Shown piece by piece: positions 1 through 12,100 of a stretch of DNA of 64,000 nucleotides. A program made the position numbers and the translations under genes. Positions within the stretch are counted from its first letter, which is position 1, and every line of letters starts with the position of its first letter. The notes beneath the pieces are model-generated. The model was not told where the DNA came from. It searched no databases and was given only the letters and a program-made list of their open reading frames with translations. Source of the DNA: Saccoglossus kowalevskii (taxonomy: Eukaryota > Hemichordata > Enteropneusta > Harrimaniidae); contig NW_003124896.1 in the NCBI RefSeq assembly GCF_000003605.2, forward strand, positions 536,373-600,372, given 5' to 3'.

Positions 1-116
1 TGTTAGTACTATTACTACAAATCATGGTACTAATCACAAGCTATAAAATTAAAATCATTTATTTGTTTTCACTGTTTTTAGAGAAAGCAAGAATGTGTTA
101 TATAATTTAAGGATAC

Positions 117-3100
117 ATTGAATCCATCTGATCCACATCTTTCTTGCTAGTATTTTCTTGGCAACTTCTTCAATCATTTCACCCCTTTCAGTTAGCAGTT
201 TTTGTCTGTACCATCGATTGAACCAGTGACTAAGACAGTGGGCCAGTAACTTATCATGGTAGAACTTATCAGCAAATGCTGTGAAAAGATAGTAAGCAAG
301 TGTAAGTAAACAAAATATATAATAATAATTATCTTTATTGCGTTCGTGTTCCTATTAGGATTTTGAATAAAATGCAATACAGATGTGAATAAAGACAAAA
401 CAATTAAAGTGAGAATCAAAATACACACAAGAAAATAAAAAAAAAAAAAATGACAAGCAAACAAAAGTAGAAAAAAAATAATTGTAAAGTAAATTAGATT
501 GTTTTCCATATTTATGTTGATGAATGTAGCTGACTATATTGTTTTCAGTTGTTCCTCTCTTGTTCTCTATGTATATTGCTACCGGTATATATATATGTAC
601 CGGTACATGTCATAAAGACTAGCCAGCGCATGTTACCAGCCTTCAAGTCATCATACCTCTCCCCAATCTGATTAAAATTTGATCTAGGTGGCCTTTTATT
701 ATTTTTTATTTATTTTAAATATTGTTTTTTGTCTCACAAACAAGATCTTCTATAGAAGTTGTTCAGATAATTTGGCTTTTGTAATTAGAAATTCAAAAAA
801 AATTAATTAAAAAAATTAATAAATAAAAATATGATAAAAAAAAAGAATAGTTAAAAAAAGTAAATATCTAGTCACACTAGTTCAGAAGCCCATCTAGTGA
901 AATAATATACATTTGTCAAAAACTCTGCTGACAGTTCAATAATCTCACCTCTTTCATTGTGTTCAATTCTTCTCTGTACAATGTATTCAATCCAACCTTT
1001 ATAAAAACATCTTGACACCAATGACCCATTATAAAACTCAACTGCCTTTATCTCTTTCTGTTTATCTTTGTATCGAAGATTAAATTTCTCTCTCCATATT
1101 TTCCAGGACTAAAAACAGACACACAAACAGAATTGATTTGGAATTTTCTGATTTATGTAACATTTTAATATATTTTGAAAATGATCAGATTATTTTCTTT
1201 AAAATTGATATACTGTATTTCTAGCAGTAGCGCATACGCTTGCATAAATTAAAGGTGTTTCTATAGTAAATAATTCAGTATACCCGGTACAGCCAATGCA
1301 ATTTTTGGATTATATGTTCTTCTATTGAGAGGCGTTTCTTCGAATCGCATGCTCATACATTGCTATGTGTAGTATGGGACCCACATTGAATGCATAACAA
1401 CCACTGCTCTCAACCAATCATCACAAGCCAGTGAAATATTTTTAGATCCAGTTTTCTCACCACTTCCTTACTTCCTGTCACTGTATATATTTTAGAACAA
1501 AACTAGAGGTGTACCAACTGTCAAACTAAATTCCTCACCTTCAATACCATGGCAGTAGCCCAGTGTTGTAATGCATAGTTTTCCACATCATACTGCATGT
1601 ATTTCTTATTCAACTGATACCTCCACTCTAGCCAAGTAGATTTTGTTAATGCGTTGGATGCTTTGTTTCGAGCAATGGCGTACAAATCATTCTTCTTTCG
1701 TCTTGTGAAGACGTAAGTCCTCCAACTTTCAATTACTCTACCAAGAACCTTCTTATCAGCTGTGGGAAAAAAAACAACAGCTGCATTAATATTAAATGTA
1801 AATAAACAAATAAAAGCATATAAAATTATAAGATATATATGCTACGTTTACATGACAGCGTTTTATCACCCAGCGGCTCAAGCCAGCAAAAATTGATGTG
1901 TATATATGTTCAGCTCAAGTGGGCTCAAGCCAAGTTCAGCTCTAATAAACCCAATAGACATGGCTCTAATCGTGTATATGCATCAGGCCGAACAATCAGA
2001 GCCAAAATCATGCCCTCAATCATCTACTTCAAGTAGCTTCTCATTTTAATTATGGTGGAGACAACGTCGTTTGTAATTTCACGTAATTTCAGGTTTGACG
2101 AAGAGGTACACGCCCTAATATCTATTGAGCAGAGTAAAGAAAATTCTATTCTAGCTGCCATGTATCCTGTTTATTCAAGATACGTAAATCATAACACCAG
2201 TAAATTGTCTCAGACTCATGACTTTCTTTTTTTCTCCAGGCTCAACAGCATCTTGACATGTGAAGAAACAACAACATAAGCATGACACAAAAGTATTTAT
2301 ACTAAGTATTTGAGGGCACTATTCCTTTAAGCGCTGATTAACTGAATTGAACTCGGCTCTCATTTGGCCCTGACCGTGTAAACGCTTTGGAGATAATCGG
2401 TGTTAATCGGTGGGAGAAGCAGTAGTTCGGCTCCAATAGAACGCTGCAGTGTAGCAATAGTGAATTTTTAATCCATGGCCATAACTGTATATTTCAGAAT
2501 CAAAGATCTCACCGTGCTGGGTTGCAATGTCCTTTTTAGCATTTTTAATCCTCTGGATAATGACAAAGTGTTTCCATGCCAACCAAACTTTTCTCCATGT
2601 TGAATACCTGAATGGATTGTAATAAAATAAAGTAGTTCATTCAATTCAAAATAATTGTGTGTTATGTAATTCAATTATTGTATCTAAACGACCAACACTA
2701 GTATTTATAACTGTATGCAAGATAATGGCATCATCCCAAACTTAAAGTACACCAGCTGGGCATACTGGATGAGAAAAGATAATCATATGATGTGATATAT
2801 CAATAGTTCACTACCTGTCATGATATTCTGCTCGAACCATTAGTCTCCATTCTTTTCTTTCAGTCCAATACACACTATACCAACCATGGAATGTCTTCTG
2901 TAGTAAGGCACGACTGTAATGATTCCTGCCAGCAGAAATATGGGAACTGTTGTGTAATGTTGACCAAAAATGGAAAATAAAAATGTCCTACTAAATACCC
3001 ACAGGGACCTTGATGACCCCGTGCCAAATCCAATAAGAATGCTTGGACAAGACCCTATGATTTTCGATATGGGTCAAATGACATGATGTGTACGTCACAT

Positions 3101-5598
3101 GCGAAAAAAAAAACATTGATCTTTTGACAGTTGATTAATGCTCATAGTTCTTTCAACTCTAATAAATATGGGCCCTCATAGTTTGTTTTTTCTCAACAGC
3201 ATGACATCATAATTTCTGACAGGATTTCTCTGTATTGATTATATGTAAACAATATTGTAATAAATTGTGCATATCCTTTTGTAATCATTTGTTTTTTATT
3301 GTGTCGTGAATGAAAATTACACCCAACTTGCTTTGTGAAATAATTTTGTATTGCCCCTCCTATTTCAAGACAAGAAATATGCCCCCAAACATGTCACATG
3401 CATGTAGTGAGCAAAAATTGACATTTAGACCATTTTTGAGGGTGTGCTCAGGTAAGCGCCCACCCCTAAAGAAATCATGATTTTTGAATTGAAAACACAA
3501 ACACGGCAAGTGAGGTAATTCAAACGACACTGCATGACTGTTGTACACAACTGTTATTAAGGGGAATGTGGAACCAAAACAAGACCAGGCTTAACGTATT
3601 GTCTGCTAAAGCTGATTTTTCCCTTCATTTTGTTTATCTATGGAGGCTTTCAGCACAGCAAGCAATGTGTTCAATTTCTTTCTCACCTTTATTTCACCAT
3701 TTTTTATAGGTAAGAGACATCACCGTTATCAAGTGCACAAAACTCAGAGAGACCATGATGAATAATTCCTCATTGCTTCATCTGAATGCCTTGATGCCCT
3801 TAAACACAGGCAGATATTTCCATCACAAATTCATTCTTAAAAGTTTTTGCCTTGAAAATTGGTTGCCTTTAGTGAAATGATGTTACTTACCTCACGACTG
3901 AAGGTCTAACTCTACCATATGCATTTCTCATCCAAATGTAGAAATATTTTCTGGCAAGGTTCCTGTGAAAATAATGTCAATACAATAGAGTCACACAATA
4001 CATGCAAGCAATGTGGAAGTCTCCATAATTTTGATCAACAGCTGAGAGGAATATAAAATAAAATTTTGAAATGCACTTTGTAGACTATCATCAAAAAAGA
4101 AAATGCTCAGTTATCACTTTTGGTTTTATTTGTAATCAAATAATAGTTAAACACTTGAATTCAAACGAATACCTGATAAACCCATGAAAGCATGACAATT
4201 TTATGGAAATTCATGAAATATTTATAAAACATTTAGTTTAATCATTTGCTGATTTTGTGCAATGCTCACAGCAGATGTTCTACACAGGCAGTATGCATCT
4301 GCTAAAGTGCTGTAATTGATTAAGCTGTTTTTGAACGTCTTTTGAAATTTATAAACCATTTATATATAATTTATATTAAAAAATATTCATGCCTTCATCA
4401 CATTGAAGGGCATAAAGCCGGGATTGTTATAAATGTTTTTATAAATATACGTTTAAAAAAAATTAAAATGGATCTTAGAATTCAAATTGACTAATTTAAA
4501 AATGCCATTGTGACGTCATCATTAGTTCTAATTAATATTAATGAGTTAGTTTAAAATTGTTAAATTGGCAAGCACTTCATTTTGATGGCATAATGGCTGT
4601 AGACAATATTGAGCTCTTAGCCAATCACTATTAAATATTTGAATTTGAATGAAACCTTTTGATCGGAATTTAAAAATTGTTAAAATTATGTTATTTATTA
4701 GCTTTCCTTTACTGTTCCAATTATCCAGCAAATATACCTTTCTATTATTCACTGCGTCAATTTCTCATCTCATTTGCAATTTCACCTATTATTTTACCAG
4801 TAAAACAAAACTTCTCAAAAACACCAGAATTGTTTTATCATAGGTCTGTTATACATCATAGCAACACACTTACCTAATTCTTAGTTCTTTCAGCCTCCCA
4901 CCTCTATTCCATTCATAGCCTGGGCGATATGTTGCAGGGCGCTGTTGGCGTCTCCGCTCCCTTGCCAAATGTTTAACACCGGTTGGTTTGGATTGGGGTA
5001 CATGTGCTGGCTGTTTGAGGCGAAGAACTGGTATTCTTGAGGGTGGGGAGGTGATAGTAATCACCCTGTCTGACCTCATCTCACTTTCTGGGCTGAAAAT
5101 ATTAATTAATTAACTAGTGTTGTTAATTGGTAATAACAACATATTTGCACAGCAATTCCGGATCACAAAGGAAGTGTGTGTCGACTTCTAACAATGACAC
5201 GTGTTTGAACAGGTTCGATAATGTATAGGTTATTCACATGTATGATGATAACAAAGTTCAAAAAAGTTTACAAGTTAGTTTATGATAAATTAACACAATT
5301 CTCACCCTGGGGAAGAAATTAAAAACCGATGATCACTCAGACCTACGCCTCCTGTTTGGCTGTCATCATACACCACACCTTCATCCAAACCAGTCTTTGT
5401 TTTCAATTTGATTTTTTCGGCCTTCACACGTAATTGCTCATTTAGTTCCTGTAGTATCGCCTGTTTGGTCTTTGCCCGAAGTTCCCGGTCATCTTTCGCG
5501 GCAAATTTATCCGCTTTTGCAGTGGCCTCAACTGCAGATGTATATGGAAGACCGGACTTGAAAATGTTTCTACTCATCGCATTGTCCACAACGTTCAT
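117..5598 (-). CDS. SFI1: SFI1 homologue, centrin-binding repeat protein (5' part, eight exons)
   Basis: SFI1 is a centriole/centrosome protein whose long helical repeats, rich in Trp and basic residues, bind centrins. Coding exons on the minus strand, in order: 5598-5306, 5092-4874, 3962-3891, 2925-2815, 2607-2513, 1759-1539, 1108-949, 278-117. All have AG acceptors and GT donors, and the phases join without a break into about 444 residues. The key match to human SFI1 is the block GGRLKELRIRNLARKYFYIW followed by MRNAYGRV, against human GRLRELRIRCVARKFLYLW. After it come Trp-centred repeats such as WREKFNLRYKDK, WFNRWYRQK and HWATAMVLK. The N-terminal ~95 residues are charged and coiled-coil-like, with no family match that I know. 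The start Met at 5598 is followed by an open exon and has a GCCGCCATTTTG block about 75 bp upstream. The gene runs off the left edge; human SFI1 is about 1240 residues, so roughly two thirds is missing. Confidence 0.88.
1839..2456. mobile_element. MITE-like element in an SFI1 intron
   Basis: A ~620 bp block starts TGCTACGTTTACATGACAGC and ends with the approximate inverted form GCTGCAGTGTAGCA. The inside repeats GGCTC/GCTCAAG-type motifs, and a related stretch lies at about 15010-15140 in SPEF1. The short ORFs inside it are not gene-like. Target-site duplications are unclear, so the exact ends are uncertain. Confidence 0.4.
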
Positions 5599-6195
5599 GG
5601 GTGATAATTAACGAAATGGGTGACGAAAATATCTCAAGAAACCTGGTGAAACTTGTTCAAAACAAGTTCAGACTGCCGCCATTTTGTTTATTTTGGCACC
5701 TTCTATCTTCGTAAAATATCTTAGGATGGCTGCTTTTACAGTACATTTCCAATAATTCAGCACTGATTTTTCAAGTGAATAAATTAAAAATGTATTTTAA
5801 ACTGTGATAGTTTTTCTTAACAAGTGAAGATTTGTTTGTTTCTGTTATATTTTTGCGAAAAAATAACGCAAGTATTTTATTACATGACGTCATCAGTAAT
5901 TGGTAGCCCTTACGTTGTTGTCACAACAACAATAAAAATGGCCGATCTTCAGTGAAGACTGTTGATGAAGCGAGCTCAACAGATCAGGCACGTGTTGGTG
6001 TATCTTGGTGAACTTGTCTTTTCAATATATCTCTGGGTGAAAACAGAATAACGAGTCCCCGTACCAGTAGGTCACTTGGATTTAGTTAGCGCTGTATTTA
6101 AGCGAAACGTCTCCATGAAGCCAGGGGTCACAACGCAGAACGCCGAACCCGAGTCTGTCGCACCTGGTACCAATGCAACCGGAGAGGATGAAAAT
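5599..6195. promoter_or_regulatory. Divergent SFI1/SPEF1 promoter
   Basis: About 600 bp separate the SFI1 start (minus) from the SPEF1 start (plus). Visible motifs are a YY1-type block (TGCCGCCATTTTGT, 5674-5687), a full CRE palindrome TGACGTCA (5885-5892) and an inverted repeat GTTGTTGTCACAACAAC (5914-5930). The last resembles an RFX X-box: two GTTG/CAAC half sites in inverted orientation, but not the canonical core. A short upstream ORF (ATGGCCGATCTTCAGTGA) begins at 5938. The motifs are seen in the sequence; their activity is inferred. Confidence 0.6.
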
Positions 6196-9100
6196 ATGAC
6201 TGAATTGGACGAAGAATCACTGCAGGAACTTTATGCGTGGATCGACGAAATACCGCTTTCGAGGCCGAAACGAAACATTACACGCGATTTCGCCGATGGA
6301 GGTCAGTTTTCTTGTTATACGTGTTGGAAATTGTGTTACAACGATCCGTTCTTGGATTATTGATTTTTTTTATTACAATAGATTGATGAAGCTAACAGGA
6401 TTAAATGGGTTTATTATTAATAAATCACACTGGAATGTTAGGACTTCCACGCCTATGGTAGTTGTAAAAAACATTATTTTTAATAACTGTGTTTACATGG
6501 TGTAATAATATATATTTTATTGCAATCAAATCCACTTTGGCATATTTACTTGAAAGAACAGTAAAGTAGAAATAAATATATACAAAATTAAATACAAATG
6601 TAAAATGTGTGTAGTACCCCTGTAAAATAAATCATTTTTCAGCACCATGGTTAAATGTAAATCAATATCTAATACTATGTTTCAAATACTTATTTTATCT
6701 AGTCAAGTCTAGTCTACTAGTCTAGTCATTCTATCATGTTTATTTGCTGCCTTTTACAACAGGAGTTCACTATAATCTCAATTTAAAGTTGCACTCTGAG
6801 AGCATTTAGGACTATTATTATACTAAATATGTGATAGGCTGAATTTGCACAAATTGGTAGAAATGAAAATGTTGCTTTTCAATTATGTGTTCAAATGCTG
6901 ACAATTGTCTCGTCTTAATTGTGTGTTTGAATTTCTGAGCTAACACTAGTGTTACAATGAACATGCTTTTACAAAAATTTGTTTCTGATGTGATCAACCA
7001 CTGGCCGCAGTAATTTGTATCCTGTTGAATCTTTGTTTGTTTTTCTTGAATCCACTCAAATTTAGACTATCAAACATGTCACATAATAGCTGTGGGCTCT
7101 ATTTAGTTATTTCTGGTACATTTGGTGTCTTTGAAGTTTAATTTTCAGATAGTATTAGTATTTTACTGACATAGAAGGGCTATGGTTCACAACTAACATA
7201 TTATCGGTCATGATAGTTTTGATGGTGAGAGAAAATAGTGATCTTTTATTGATTTTTAGTTTATGAATCTTTTACACTGATGTTATTTTTTTTGCTCATA
7301 GTGATGGCAGCAGAAATAGTTAAACATTTCATTCCGAAGATTGTAGAGATCCACAATTACACACCTGCTAATTCTATGCAGCAGAAGATAAGTAATTGGG
7401 GAACTCTCAACAGGTAAGTGTTAAAATGTCATCACTCATCAACCTCTGAAGTGAATATGTGTTTTTTAAATTATAACTTTTTTGGTAAAATTATATACTA
7501 GGCTAGAAGGCAATTAATTTGAGTACACACTTTAGGTTTCTAATGTCTCCAACAGACTCAAAAGTGATACATGTATTTTTTTAAATTTGTCACTTTGTTT
7601 AGTAAAATTAAATGCACGGTGGTGATAAAGTTAATACACTTTATCTAACTTTGCTTTGAATGTCACACCTAAGTAGGCTATTTAATGTGACAGTTCGTTT
7701 CACAGGCTCATCTCACCTTTGTATGTGTCCACAAGAAGTTTTATATTCTGGTTTTCATTCCATTGTCACTTTCACATCAAATAACCTCTTTTGATGAATT
7801 GGTTGCACTTGGTAATAAAAGGCTATGAATGTATGAGTTATGTATGTACTTTACCTTGGTGCTACCATACCTTTGTCTGTTGTCATACAATGCATGTAAT
7901 TTGACAAGTCAGTAGGTCATTCAAATATTGACACTTCTTTAGTAGGGACGCATCGCTATTGTATTCATTTTTAGTGGTCTTTGTATAGATTTCTATTCTA
8001 TTCTACTTTAATAGAGCATAGCCTGAAAAGTTGACGTAGGTGGCGCCCTGGACTGCTGCGATCCCCACCCACGGGATCGTAGCAATCCAGGGTGTCACCT
8101 ATGCCAACTTGTCAAGCTACTGAGAGCATTGTACGGTTGACAGGGATGTTGAACTGAATTTAAAAAAAACAAACAGATTTACATACAAGCATACATGTTA
8201 CATTGCTGGTTGCCATGTTTGGTGTTAATTTCAAGAAATTATGAGTGTCTTGTGGTGTCAATAGTGCGTGTAAATTCATTGTTTCTTTGTTTGTTTACAT
8301 AAAATTCAACTATCTCAAATTATCAGTTTTATATTACATGTATAACCATTTCTTATTCAAACATTGTTTATTCATATGATTTTTTAATCCAGTGACATGA
8401 CTGATTATTGATTTTCTATTCTTTCATCCACAGGAAAGTTTTTTCCAAACTTTCGTACAATATACCTGAACAGGTAGTGCGTGGCATTTCAGCTTGTAAA
8501 CCGGGAGTTGTTGAAGTGGTTTTAGATCAACTCCGAAAGAAGGTTGATATGTATTTATTAACAAAAAAGAAACCAATTGCTGGTGGTCATCATTTTGGAG
8601 TGTCCAGACCACTGCCTCAGGTATGAAATTGTTCTATTCAACTATAGTTCATACACTGTTGAAATGTAACTTTTCTATTTTTTAGTTTAGATTCCACAGC
8701 AGGATTATAGATGTGCATCCCCTTTGCCATCACTTTATACATGCAGATATTCTCGGATCAACTCTCGGATTGGTATATACATAACAAACAGTGTTTTTAA
8801 TTAGGAAATAAATGATGATGAACTGTCTATAATTGCGTGTTATAAATCACCGCTATCAGAATTAGAAGTTTTATGACATCATGGCTTCACTTTATCATGT
8901 GATAATGTAACATCTATATTTGCTAGTGAATATAAAAAGACTTTAAATTGAACTAAATTTGTTTTATTCTGTGTCTCACCCATTATTGTGCACATCCCCA
9001 TCCTTGTCATGTTATTTAAACATTAATGAATACCTAACATCGTCATGTTGGATTCAGAGAAAGTTTTAGACGTGATAGTATGCTCGGCTTTGTCTCACAC

Positions 9101-12100
9101 AATACCATGACATATACCCGTCTTCTTATCCAATATGGCACTGTGGGGGATTCATTAATGTTTAAATAACATGGGGATGTTCACAATAATGGGTGCGACA
9201 CAGTTGATCAAGCTTATTATTTAAGTGAACATCCTTCATTTGAGCCCAGTTATCAAGCAATATGGGCAGTCTACTATTTCATTTATAAATTCCATGGACC
9301 AATATAAAAATTAATATACTTGCAGTGGTTTATTGATAATAAAGAAATCAACTTTTAGGTTTTACATGTTGTAGAGATTTCTGTGTTAGTTATGCAGTTA
9401 GTTAGTTATTTAATTTTCCAGATAAAAATGACCAGGATGTGAAATATGAAATGGCTTGTTGTTTACCCAATTCATACATTTTTTCCATTCATGTGGTGCA
9501 TAACTTCTCATTTCTGTATTTTCTAAACAACTGCTTATACTTTTCAATTCGTAATGTTCGAAATCTATGGTAATGTTGTATTATTTTGTAACAGCGCCCT
9601 CTATAGCTACACCTCTGAAGTTAAATTTGCTGTACTGTCTATAGTGATTATGACTTCATAATTTTGTTGGAGTTCCAGGAATTTCTTCATGGAGACAAAA
9701 CGTGAATTAGAATATTTATACTCTTATATTTCTAGATTTCACCCGATGGTTACATGAATGGTCAAGAGGTCGGTAGTTACAGACCAGGAAATGACACCGA
9801 TAGGTCAGATAGATCAGACAGATTTAAAGGTAACTCTTCCACTTATTTCATTTGTAATGAATATTTATTTGCATATTGCATCAACTTTTCTGAAATGTCT
9901 TTGTTGGTAACTAAATCAACGTAGTCATCACACATCGAATTTTGTGTAAACAAACATGTATTGTACATGCTTTGTATACATTGTATGGGACTCATTAAAA
10001 AACAAATAATGCGATACAATGTATCATGGGTCTTTAATATCAACTTAGATCACGTTTGTATCATATGTCAATTAATCTCTGGAAGTATATTTTCCATTTT
10101 AACCCTTTGTCACCTTTCATTAAATCTGATCTAATTTTTATCTCCACTGTCGACTTTGTTGACAGAGCGGAGCTGTTTATATTACTGATTGACCACCAAT
10201 GTTCGTCGTCACAACTTTACATTTTTGACTTATTCTTGAGAACGTCAAGTTTGCCTGTTTTGATACTAGGTTTATATCTATCTCCCATGGGTGGACAATG
10301 TCTATATCGAATGAGTACGGTACTACTCAACTTGTCGGGGTGTGGATATCAACGTACATTCAGTTTTACTGGCATTTGTATACATATGATTAGCATTAAC
10401 CCAGTTGAAAATATACATAACTGTAGCCAGTGCGGGATATCTGATATTTCAATTATGGTGTCATTGTTTGTAGGTGCAGGTAGACCGCCCAGACACCATG
10501 GTGGTGGTGGTGGTGGTGGTAATACAAGCCACAGGGGTGTGCCAGTGAACCCTTCTTACAGCAATGCTGACAATACAGGATACAATACTGGGTAAGTCAG
10601 TGTATGATCGAAGCGCTGCAGTAATATTGAATTCTATTTGACATTTGTATTCTTGCAATATATGTCAATTTTTTTTTCAAACTTTAAATATTTCGCTACT
10701 GTTGAAGTCCAATGATTGGGAATTGCATGTTTTTGTGTGTATATGTTTTTTTTTTTTTCAATTTCATGTTTTATGCTTCACTTTCTACAGAGCAAGGACT
10801 TATGCAAGGTAATAATAGAGCAACACAGTGTAAATATTATTAACTCATCTCGTGTAAGGCATGCATGGTTTTGGGTATTAATCTTAAACATTGATAACAT
10901 TAGATTTAATACTGCTCTTTGTTTATAGTAAACATTGAAATCGTTAGACTGACGTGGTGCTCCAAACCCAACACGCACCTGACAGAGTTTTTCACTTCTA
11001 CGACGATTGTCGATACCAATCAAATTGCAGGAACATCAGATAGTGACAGCCATCAAAGAGTAACCATTCACGGCAGAGTTTATTTGTTTGTTCGTGCGAT
11101 AAGGTGCTGGCAAATTTCTGCCCAATGTTTATCATCTTTCTGAAAACAGTCTGTGAATTTAAACCTACCACTGTGTCTGGCGGCAAAGCAGATGTACAGG
11201 AGAAAATCACACATTGATTACTTGGTTTGGCGAGGTGTACTTCACAAACAGTACATGATCTCTGATTGATCGAGAGTTCCAATGTTGTTTTCATGGGGGT
11301 AGTTTTGCTGCTCACGGACTGCAAAAACGGCATGTTTATCAGCACAGTGACTCTTTCTCGTTGCTGTCACGTGTCGTCCACATCTGTAAACACACATTGT
11401 TTACTTTCGATATCTAATCCGCTCTCAAGATTTAAATGGTATTTACTTATCAAGTACCCTAATTTCGTGATTGACAGTGTTACCATGACCACCAAAATGA
11501 ATATTCATTGTAACTCATTGCAAGAAGGCGTGAACTTTGCGAATTCTCAGTATAGATCTTGCCAACGAGACATACATTATTCTGTCAGGTGTTAGTAGGG
11601 TCTGATGCTGTTCGACCAACGAGGGCGCCACTCACACCTACATGTCAGTCTATAAAATCATCGGAAAACAACCAGTCATGGAGTCCACTGTGTACTGAGT
11701 GACCACAGTGGATAACTGTCTAATCTTATCACATATGTAAACGTGTGAACTATCTTAAAATGTCATTAGTAGTGTTCATGCTATAAGAAGTACAGGCTAA
11801 GATTTAAGCTAATCTCATATGTTTGCATTTTAAGCTAATCTCATATGTTTGCATATCGGCTTGAGACAATTACGTTCACACACTGAAAGAAAACAACAGT
11901 TAGTACAGGTTGAGGAACACCGAAACTTGTTAAGAATACATAAATCTTTCGTCCTTTTAACTATGATTACTCAGTACAATAGCTAGGAAGGTATACATGT
12001 TAGTTCTACAGTTATTAAAAAATACCAAAGCAAACTCAGAAAGTGCAGATTGCAGAAAAACAGAAAGAGTGTCACCGTCAGTTCATTTTTTCTCAAGAAC

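Noticed and set aside
1839-2279. Two plus-strand frames antisense to SFI1
   Set aside because: They lie entirely within a MITE-like element.
10056-10595. 179-codon open frame on the plus strand
   Set aside because: Only its end (10474-10591) is real, as SPEF1 exon 5. The upstream part is intron that happens to be open.
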